Assembly: GCF_026262505.1 (NCBI RefSeq)
Contig: NC_067206.1
Coordinates: 36,719,896 to 36,783,895 of the forward strand
DNA: 64,000 bases
Source of the DNA: Trichomonas vaginalis G3
Lineage: Eukaryota; Parabasalia; Trichomonadida; Trichomonadidae
Direction: 5' to 3'
Under the pieces are notes generated by a model. It was given only the letters and a program-made list of their open reading frames with translations, ran no database searches and was not told the origin of the DNA. A program made the translations under genes and the position numbers. Positions 49,966-61,900 of the stretch are shown in pieces; positions within the stretch are counted from its first letter, which is position 1, and every line of letters starts with the position of its first letter.

Positions 49966-52900
49966 TTAAAACATAGTAACAACCTCTTCAATATAGGCCT
50001 TGACATACTTGAATATGTCTGAATAAATATTATTGAGCTCTTTGTTGGATAAACCATCTACCTCATCAGATTCAGGATTTAATTTGACATGATCAATTAA
50101 TTTAATTTTCTTTGGATTAAATCTCCAATTTTTTGGATAGAAGCTACGAAATGTAATTGTAATTGATTTAGTGTTATTATTTCTATTGATCAGGCTTTTC
50201 CTGAAAGTATTCAGTGGATGAGTTGCAGAGCGACCGAATGGACATAAAATCCAGAATGGGTTTTGTTTTGCAAGTCGATCTATGAAGTATTCCAATTTCT
50301 GTTGTTGACTCATTCTTTCTTCAGAAATTATGTAGTCATCAATTTCATAATTAGACAGGCGACTATAATACGCACTACTGTAATCATCGCCATCAATAAC
50401 TGGACTTCTATGGAAGTCTGGATGATGTGTTCCATTATCTGTGATGAAGAAAACAATTTTAGTGGAATTTTCTCTGAATTTGAGAGTGAAATATTGCTCA
50501 AATGCAGAATTCCAGTCTTCAGGACCATCGCCCATTCCTCCTTTACAAGGGAAGCTTCTGATTTGTTCCAAGATTTCTGAAGCATCAGTAATATCTTTGA
50601 AATCAATTACATCAACTAAGTTACGTTCAATATTAAAATCTTCTTTAACAGCCAATGCATAATCTCTGAATGCAATTGCTGCAATGCGGACATCATAAAT
50701 TGAATATTTGAACCAATCTATTGAATTCTCGATCTGGTAATAAATAGTATTCTTGATAGAATTAGTCGATTGAGTTGCATCGTAAATGTACACTAAATCA
50801 ATCGGCTTAATTTTAATTTTGGAACAGTCAATTGGTTTTTCAACTGGTATTTTAGGTATCTTGAGGAGAGGAACAGGGAGTTTATCAATGTAAGAACCTG
50901 TTTCGGCAATATATCTCTTTTTGTTAATAAGACAGCAAGCCATATTTCTGACCAATCTCTTGACACCTTCTAAATTCAGTTCCTTGAAGAGTCTAGATGA
51001 TGCACCATCAATGATGATGTCGCCTTCGTTAGAGAACTTAGGAGCAACGTAATAACAGCCAGAAACTAAACCTTTTTCTGAGCTGAGGGAAAATGGTCTG
51101 AATGGCTTAATGTGATCGCAAATCTGATCATATGATAATCCCTCAGGAATTCTTGCGCCGGCAATTGTTGTTCCTTCCATCAGTTTGGAAACATTGTATC
51201 CATAAAGATAGTACTTGTAGTTTGATATCCATTTATAATCATCAGCATCAAATGACATCTTCGTGAAATTCTTAGGGAACCTTCTTTGCAATACTTTTTC
51301 CTTAACTGGATCTCCATCGTGGAATCTAAGCTTTATTGGTATCTTTTCTTGATTCTTTTCTTTTTCGATTTTGTCACAATCATATAATTTGACATGCTTT
51401 AAGAAATAATTCAATTCAAAAGTAAATCCTTGGTCTGCCCAAAATGCAACACCTCCACCATTTTGTCTGAACAATTCAACTGTTTCAACAAATTGATATG
51501 CATGATCAAAATCATCTTTATTTCCTTTGATTTTCTTTGATATGTATGTTGTGTCTTCTGAAATATCTGGAACATCTGTTGGTTTGGCTCTTTGACCTTT
51601 AGAACATATAACCCAGACTTGGTGATATTTTCCTGATGATAGTTCAGCTATAGAATCGCAGTAGTTTTTAGTAACACCGACATTAAATTTGAGTTCTCTC
51701 AATCCTTTTACAATACCATTTTTGTCTGTAAGTGTTTTATATGTCACATACTTATCAGAATCATCATTACTAGCTGTAAAGCCATAAAGCATGCAAATCA
51801 GAATATTATATGGCCAAGCCTTGTTTTCTCCAAGATCAACATTAGGTAGTTCTTGATCATAAATCTCACTTCCAGGTTTGCTTGTTGGTAATTTCTGAAT
51901 TTCTGGTTTTTCATTCATGTAGGAATCTTCAGCAGAATCAAAGAACAGAATATCAGTTAGTTTATCAGTGAGCTCTGTGTAAGTTCTATCTTGTTTGCTT
52001 ATTAAAATATTATGCAATTCATTTAGTTTAGGGATTTTATTTGGAAGAGCTGGATCGGAAATTTTACCTTTTGTTTTACATTCATTAGGATCGAATTCTA
52101 GTAAAGTTTGGAAGCAATTGGCAATTGACAAAGGATTTGAAGACCAGATCGATTTTGTGAATACTTTTGATATCTTTGTTGGAGTGATTCCAACACCAAC
52201 ACCAATTGGATATGTCCTAATTGATTGTAAGGATGATATGGCTGTTCCAACTGCATCCATTTCATGTTGAGTGAAATTGCCATTAGTTATACCAATTAAA
52301 ATTGATTCTTGTTCAGTTTGTCTGTATCTAAGGTTGAAAGCTGCAATTAAAGCTTGAGAGAAACTGCACAATCCGTGGGATTCAGTAAGTAGTCTGTATA
52401 TCTCTGTGAAAACAGGAGAATTCTCTACAAATATTTCTTCTTTCTTCTTGTTGATACAGACCGCAGCTGGTCCATCAGATGTTGCAAGAATAATAGTGAT
52501 TGGGAATTCACAATCCTTGAAAGCCAATAATGTTGAGAAAACTGTTTGACGTGTTGCTTGGAGTGAGAGAATTCCTGATGATGATTCACTGCAATCTATG
52601 ACGAAGAACAATGAATAATTTGGAACATAGCCAGCGCATTTGTCCAATCTGAATCTCTGATCTTGACCATCCGTGATAATGAATCTTATTAGACCAGCCA
52701 TAGATAAACCATTACCTTTTTCTGATGGAATATATTGCATTGGCTTATTTGGAGGAAATAGTTCGTCCTGAACCCAATTTGCTTCAATATTTTGTCTGAA
52801 TGTTTCTAATTCGAATTCTGATTTATTAGTTGGAGAAATATATTCTGAAACGTTTGGAATCATAACTTCATCTTGTCTGGTTATAGATGCCTGAATAACT

Positions 52901-55900
52901 TCAGATATGCAAACAAATTGAGAATCTGTTTCTGGCAATTTCTTAAATGAACAAACAATAGGAATATTGGAGTCATTCTCTGATAGTTTGAGCTCAACAT
53001 TTCTATCAATTCTATGAACTTTTCCATTTCCTGTACTGATACCATTGATAAATGCATCAATAAACTCTTTATTATGGTTGAATCCTTCCATGTTTATTGC
53101 ATAATTGATATTATTATGATTCTTCTTCAGAGTTTTGTATTGTTTGATAATCGGAACCTTGTATTCTTCCTCATTAGGAGGTTTCAAGAAATATGTAATT
53201 CTGCTGTTTGTTCCATTGTCCCATTCTTGCCAAATTGTATAATTAGTATTCAAGAGGTTTCCATCGGTAAAGACAAAGAAGCTGAATGACTTCTCTATGT
53301 CTTGTTTAATGATAGATTTAATTGAAAATAATGGATCTGCACATGTTCTCTTAGTATCAAGAATTTCAAGAGCGACTTGAAGATGCTTCCTTTGTAGTTT
53401 CTCAGATAATTTCTTGATTTCAAAATACTGGAAGTTACGATCTGCAAATGCAAGTAATCTATAGCTAAATCCGAGCTGTGAAATTGCCATTGCAAATGCA
53501 ATAAAGTATAAGAAATTATCAAGTTTGATTGAATTTGGTGTGATTGATTTAATATCAAGCATTAATACAATCTCAGAATCCATATTAATAGTCTTGCTAT
53601 TGAATTCTTTTATGATTTGATAAGTAGTTTCGGTAGTGTAAGCAATGAATTCGTCAATCGGTAAATTGTTCTTCTCTGGGATATCTTTGATATCTGAAAC
53701 TACTGAATTAAATTCTTTAGCATCATCTTGGTAATATTGGATTTTATCAATATTTTTAATCATGAATTTGTAAATATCTTCTGGTTTATCTTGGGTTCTA
53801 CCGGAAGTTCCATTTGAGTCTGGTTTATACTTAATATTAATTGTTGCGTTATCTCCTTTATACAACTTTTTATTTTGTCTCGGTGGTGCAGGTGGATTAG
53901 GTTTAGGGTTAGGCTGAATAGGTGGAACAGAAAAAGATGGAAGATAAAGTGACACTGATACATTTCTCTGTATTGTCCATTCCTTTCGAAATTCTTCAAC
54001 AGAAATAGGAGATTGGCTTGGTTTAATGATCAAAGGAGTGAGTTTGGTAGTCTCAATATTGATGTTTTCAATTTTGCATCCAGCTTTCTGCATGATATTG
54101 ATAAGTGATGTAAAACCATTATTAAATTCAATGCATTGCGTCAGGAAAGGAGTGCTTTTAAGAGTCCTTTTATCACTTGACCATTTATGAAAAGCAGCCA
54201 AGTATCTTATTTCTTTTTGTGCTTTTTCTACTGGAAACTCCTTTGTGTAATCAGCGTAATTTGCCATCATTAAAAGGAATTTTCTGCATCGAGGAACAAC
54301 TTCAGAGATTCTGTCATAAATTGCTTTGGCTGATGTTATTGTCTTGAAAATGACTTCATCTCTGATATTTTCTGTATTGGGAACCATTTCTAATTCAAGT
54401 TTTGGTTCTACTGATGTCATCTTGGAAATTGATTCAAGAATATCATTTCTTTCTTGTTGAGTGATAATTTTGGATTCATATGATAATTTGGATTCATCCT
54501 GCGTGTATTGCATGAGAATTGTTGTATTCTTTGATGGGAGAAGTTTAAGTGCATCTTGACGAGTGTCATCTTCAACATTTCTTATATGCTTGTTTATGAT
54601 TCCTTGATCAAATTTATTCTCTCTTAGAGAATTAATTTTACCAACATCAAAAGAAACATCGTTTGTAAGCTGATAATCGTCATTGATAATTTTATTGTAT
54701 TTTTCTGTCAATTGAGCCATGATGAACTCGCAAATGGAATTGCATTTTTGACTCCAACCTTTGAAGTTTCTTATTATGTTCTTAATTGTGACAATGCTAT
54801 TTTTTCCAAAGAATCTACGCAAAAAGTTTAGTAGATCATTTACATTATCTTCAGACATTTGTAATATTCTTGTTTGTATTTCACCTGTCCCTGGAACAAA
54901 AGCAGGAATCCAATATACTTCATTTTTGCCTGAATCAACATAGTATTGCCAGGAAAGTAGGACGCATTTATCTTTAATATTATTATTGTAATTCAAATAA
55001 TCGACTTGGTAATGATCATTTATTATCAAGCATTTGATTGTATTATTTGTAAGTATTGTCCCAAATTTTTCATCATAATATACACGTGGAATGTATTTAT
55101 TATTTTCATGGAGAGAATAATTAATGCTGTTATACAAAACATAACTATGATCGAAATTGATTCTTTTATCGGGCTTCTTCGTAAACAATTTGATAGAGCG
55201 TGTCCATTGGAATTGTTGTGAATTGATTGAAAGTATAAGGGATGATGGATCATCGTATCTTTTTGCAATTGATTTCATCTCCACTCCGATAACAACATGT
55301 GATTGTGGAACTGAGAAAGTTGGAAAGATATTTTGATTTAGGATTTTGACATTATCAGAGCACTTCACATCAATTCTTGGTGTTTCTGCATATTTCATAA
55401 TGAAACATAAAACAAAATAATATTTGTTGTAGCAGTTTCCAATTTCCATTTCTGATTTTTCAGAGAGTAATTTATATGGTGGAGATAAAATCCTCAAATC
55501 CACATTTCTTTTTTCTGCGAAATCAGGAGAATTGATGATAATCCGCGAATCTTCATTTGATGTATGATAACAATTGAAAGCTATACCACTAATTTTATTT
55601 TCTTTTTTGTCATGTGTTAAACCCTTGATAATAAATGTTTGGTCATCATCTTTGAATTGGATTGGAGATTTCGGAAAAGCAGTATTTATGTTTTCGACCA
55701 AAATTGTTTGCTTGGGATTTTCCAGGCCAGGTATTGTAGAAATAATTGGAATACTATCTTCTTCGATAAATGATTTTTCAAATGAAATACCGGATGTATC
55801 CTTGATGAATGAGTTTCCAGGGGAGTCAATGAAGATTGTTGAATCAATAAAGTGAGCTTTAACTTCATAATTAATATTGTGAGTGTTAATATCAACCATT

Positions 55901-58900
55901 CCTGTAAATATTATGTCATTTGTTATACCATTGATTGGGAATAATAAATTAACTTGAGATTCATTAATCTCGTATGCAGGAAGAGGTGTTTCATCTAAAG
56001 GATAGAATTTTATCCTGATTTTTGATGCATTTCCGAAAACATATATTGGTATACAAATAGGAGTTGTTTGGATTCCTCTTAATATACCTGGAATATCAGC
56101 TTTGATCATTCTGAATGATGGATTAACAGAATCATTTGTAATATTGATTGCTGCCAAGTTAAATACTGAGCTGTCTGTATTTGAAAAATCAATAGTAATA
56201 TTGTTTGTTTTGTTCAATTTGATATCTGGTTTACTGCTTTGTTCAGATGGAGGATCGAATCTCTGCGTTGGAAGTAGAGCTATTTCAGATTCATATTTGC
56301 GAATTTCGGTTACCAATCTGTCGTGCTCTTTTACCAATAGATGTATTTTGTTGATAATTTCTTGTGTCTTTTCTGGTATTTGATCAGGATTTCCTTCGAA
56401 CTGGGGCTTCATGAATTTGCTTTCGAACTCTGTTAAATAGCTAATTCCTGACTGGGTGTTCTTAAAAAGATCTTTGATATCATCAAAGTTATAATTGCTT
56501 TCACTAGTGTTAAATATAACAGTTGAACCTGAAGCATAATAACTATCCATTGCATTAGGATCCTTAACTTTTTCATCATAGAATTTTCTATATGCTTTAA
56601 TGAGCATATCAACATTGATTTCATCTGTTACCTCTGCCATCTTAGAAACATTCAATTTGATAGTTTCTAAGGATTTAGGAACATCAATATCATTGATATA
56701 TTTCTCTGGAACAACCAAAAATGAATCAACCTTTGGTCTAACGTAGAAGCTGACTGTTACATCTTGATCATCTTTCTTAGTGAATGTAATTGTATCGGTT
56801 GCGCAATTATGTATATAAATAACATAGATTTGTTCTTCATAGTGAGCAGGATCGCAATATTTTAATTTCTTAATGAATTTGTACAACTTAATTGATTGAT
56901 CGAAATCTTTAATTTGTGTTCCCTTTTTATACCACTCAAACTTTGTTAATGAATTCAAAATAGTCAATAAGCAGCTTGAATAACTTTCATAAGCATTGAT
57001 AACATTTTCTGAATAATTATCTGGTCTAAATCGTTGAATGAAACAATTCGGATCTTCTTTTTTCGTCGCTTTTTCTAACTCAGGAAGAACTTCGTTAATC
57101 TTATCTTCTTTCATCTTTAATTCTTTTTCTGTTTTATCTTTAAAAGCTTTCAGCTCATTCAGCTTATCACTGATATGAAAATTGCAGAAATTGATGAAGG
57201 ATTTAATAGGATTCAAAAGATAATCAGTATTGCTTCCAATGAAAGAACTCCATTTCTGTTTAGTCAAAGGATTACAATTGCTTAATGCTTGTTCTAAGTA
57301 TTCACCTATGAGCATGTTTGCTTTCTTTACATATTGGTCATCATCCAAAAATGTTGCGGCTTGAACTAGTGAATCATGAAGTAAACAAGTATAGAAATGC
57401 TTAAGTGAATAAGGAGGATTAGACAGACATAATGCAACTATAATGCCTTTATTGTTATCAGGATCTAACAACAACTTTTGGATGGAATCATTTATGCTTT
57501 TCGACATTTCTGGTGTGAATTTTGTTGTTTCAAAAGTAATTTGTTTGAATGAAGAAACAACTCTCAGCATAAATAGACCAAATGTAAGTCTCTCATTTGG
57601 AATTTCAATGAGCTTAATGAAGTCTGGATTTCTGAGCAAAAATAAGCCCTGGGCTGGGAAATTTTCAATATACCATTCTTCATAATCCTCAAACTGAATA
57701 CGATCGGATGTGTTATATTTTTTCATGCTTGGCTGGTTAATTAGCATACTATAAAGGAACTCCTTAGATTGATCCTCCTTTAAGTGTTGTAATAGATCCT
57801 TTTTCGATTTGAAATTTTTACCACACTCCTTTGATAAGAATCTGCGAATGCTTGGTTCAGTGTATTTTGGAATCATGATCTCTTGGTTAATATCATACTT
57901 TTTGTTATTTTCTCTAACAAAAACAGCCCAATCATTGCTAACCAATTCTACTTTGTTGATGTAACTGTCAACTTTTTCAATTAAATTACCAACATCAAGT
58001 AAACTGTCATTGAATGCATACATATTTTCCAAATATCTCGCCAGCATATCATTTATCAAAGCATCAGCATCGGATTGACTCACAGTTAAATAAGTACCAT
58101 TGAATGTCTTTAAGATTTTACCAACATTGTACTTTCGTTCATTTAATTTCAGAAGTGAAGAGATGCATTTTTTAGGATTCTTTAGATTTTCGAGTAAAGT
58201 GATATCATATGAGTAATCCATTAAAATAGAAAACCATCTAGATTTGTCACAGTTATTCGGATCAATTTGATTAACATATAATGATAACTTATTATATGAT
58301 ATTGGTTTCTCCATTTTTGCGAGATTTATAATTGTATTTTGGATATTGCTTTTTGGAACCCAAGAAATGCCTTCTGTTAACGTGAATAGATAACCTAAAT
58401 CTGGATAGTCTTCTTTGAGTTTGTTCCATTTCTTCTCATCTTCTGATATGATGTTCAATTCGTCGAATTTAATTTGTAGTTGATTTAACATATCCATAAA
58501 CTCACATGGAATTTCGAATTTATTACTGTATTCTTTGAATGACTTCTTCAATGATATTAAACTGGAAAATTCATCTAAAGATAGAGATTCTACGAGATCA
58601 TTGATATTTATTGTGTTTGATGGCCTAGCAACTTCATATATAATTGAAACGAAATGATCTAGAGAAGAACGAAAATCTGTTTGATAAATTGCAAAGCAAT
58701 AAATGTAAGTATCAAAGATTAATTTGTAAATGCCATCAAAGAACTTTGAAATCTTCTCAATTCCTGGAATACTGAAATATAAAAATGGAAACTTAAATAT
58801 ATTGTTCTTAACTTCATCAGATATTCCATTCAAAGCAGAAATATTTACTTCCGAGGTGAATTCAATTGGGATACTTATGTCTTGGCATGAATAACATGTT

Positions 58901-61900
58901 TGAGAAATAAATGCGAATTTTGTTAAAATGCCTGCTAATTCTTTCTTGATTTGGGAAATACTTGATATTGAAAAATGTGATATCTCTGATTTTGCATTAT
59001 CATCAAGTTTTGAAAGCGAGTGAATAATGTCTTGCAATTGAGAAAGGAAAATATAGTCGGCGTACCATTTTGTTTCCCTATTTTCGAAATCGTTTGCATG
59101 TAAATCTTTGAACTTTTGTGTTAGATCAATCATGAATTCATCGAGGTCAAAAACATCTTTGAACAATGCGCGCTCGATAATACTGAATATATTACTTACA
59201 AAACCATCCTGTAACAAAGATTCTTCAATCATTTGTTTCAATTTGCTGCTTTCAATGAATGTTTGCTTATACAATTCATTCAAATTCTCTACTTCTTGAT
59301 CATCAGGAGCTTGTTCGAATATTTCCAAAATTTTTTGATTTGTTTCATCGTCTTCTTCATCCATTTTACTTATCATATTATTATAAGTTATCAAAAGAGC
59401 CTTCTTGATTTGCTGATATGGAATGAATTCACCTTCAGTATTTACGCTCATTGAAGTGAACAATCTGCAGATTCTTGATATGCTTCTTCCTGTTAGTTCG
59501 TAGCTAGAACCATCTTTCTGCAATTTCTTCATTTCATCGTGCAATTTCGCAATTCTTGCAACAATATTAGATTTATTGTAACTTCCGTCTGGTAATTCGT
59601 ATTTTTTATCTGGGAGTTCGAATAATGAAATTTTAGAAGTGCTTTTAGTGTCAGAATCTATTGGATCCATCTTTAATATTGCGCATCTTGAGAGAATTGA
59701 CTGAGATAAAGGAGTTTTCTTGTGAGTTCCGACATTGTTATATGTCAAGATAATTCTAAAACCATCTTGAATCTTATGTTGTTGATAAGAAGATGGCTTT
59801 GAAGAGTAAACAACACCTTCATCAACTTCATAGAGATTCAATGATGGTTCAAAATCAAGCAAAGTGATAATTCTCTCCATAACTGTTGAAGGACATGATT
59901 CAACACCATCAAATAATATCCAATCACCATTTTTCATAGCTGTGACTAAACTGGATTCTGAGTATTCTAAGTTATTGATTAAGTGTTTGGCTGTTGAAAC
60001 TAATGATTTGGCTTCGTTACCAATTTTCTGGTGTTTTTCTTCACTTGTATTTTCAAGAACTATATTAATCTGAGCTTCGATTTCTTGGAGTTTCTTAATT
60101 TCCATGCGATTCTTTGAGTATTCTCTAATTAATATGGAAACATCATCAAAGGCAGGATCTTCTTTTAATTTGCTGGTGATTTTGTCGATGTTTGCTTGGT
60201 TAACAAACTTTGATGGCTTATATGATCCTGTTATCGTTGAAATTGATGTATCCGCATTAAGTGGAATAACATGAAGCTTCTTGTTGATTGCTTGTGCGAA
60301 CAATTGAATTGCATATGTCTTTCCTGATGCTGTTCCTCCTGTAACAATCAATGGGAACCTCTTATGAGTATTGGCCGCCAACGTGACAAATAGTTTTTGT
60401 TCGCTTGCTGTCAAACTCAAAAGCTTTTCTTTGATTTTCGGATCATATTTATTTCCGATTGTTGAACATTCAACTTTGATTTTATCAACTTTCAAGATCG
60501 ACATTCTGGATTCATGTGAAATTGGAATACTTTCCCATTCATTTGACTTAGACTTCTGATCATGTGTAACAAGATCTAAAAGTAAATGCATATTTTGATC
60601 AGAACTGTTAAATGAATATATTAACTGTACAAACATTATACAATTACGAGGATTCAATGTCGTGAAGTAATTGATGAATTTGCTGGACTCATATGCTTTT
60701 AAGAGAGGACTACAGACAGCTCGCATCTCATTGTTTGTATATACATCTCTCTTAAAGAATATTGATGCTTTTTTGAGAGCAGGTGGAACATTTCCGGAAG
60801 CAATGCCAATTATGGAGTATTTTCCTTTGTTCTCTGATTCGCCATTTGTTTTCATGATCTTTGAATTAGGATTATTGTCAAACAAAGAAGTTAATGCATC
60901 AATTAAACTTGGTGATGCAAGATTAAGCTCTTCAATTATGATCAATGACCTATGAGGGGAACCTTCTGTAGCTGCTTTAAACAGTTCGGTTGGAATATAA
61001 TCAAATGTCTTGTTTCCATTTTTATCAACTTTAATTGAATTTCTTCCGAACAAATCTTCAACAGTTGTAGATCTTGATAATTGGATTTTGATAACATGAT
61101 TATTATTTGCGAAATCTTTAATAGAATTTGCCACGTAATCGGCAAGCATTGACTTGCATGTTCCTGTTGGTCCTTGAATGATGATCGGAATATCGAAGGA
61201 CAAAGCAGTGAAGATTCTATCGCACATTGTTTGCGTTGTTTTTGTGAAAACAATATTCGTTTTTGATGGATCAAAGTTTGGAGCAGAATAAGAGAGTATG
61301 TATGGATTATCTGATTTCAAATGTCCATTATCGACCTGTAAAGGACTAATAAATTCTTTGCAACCAACATCTTCTGTTCCCATAATTCTTGCTGCTTCCC
61401 TTTCTAGTTCTTCTCTTGGTATTTCTTGAGATGAATTAAGAATTGTTCTATGAATTTCCTGGATTTTTGTGATAATTGATTTCATCAAAACTAATTGATG
61501 GAAATTGAAATCTTTGATGTATTCGTCAGAGAAACCTGTTATTGTTTTGATTTTCTCATTCGAATATTTCTTGATATTTACGATATTAAATCTTGATCTC
61601 ATGGCTTCGGAAATCCTGTTATAATCGATCAAAGAACTTAAAGCAACAATCCTGAATCTTGTTTTATCTGAGTTGCTCATTTTGATTACTTTATAATCAG
61701 GTGGAGTGATAGTATTTGTGTAATCTTCATTGAGAGTTAATTCTGGCTCAATGTCAATGAGTTCATTGAATCTTTCAATAACAGATGTTGGTGGCTTTGA
61801 AAAGTTCTTAATAACAATTGGACTTTGGCTAAAGATTTGATGTGTTATCAAACCAGGTTTGAAGATTGTTGTGTAATTACTTATTGCAGAATGAACTTTT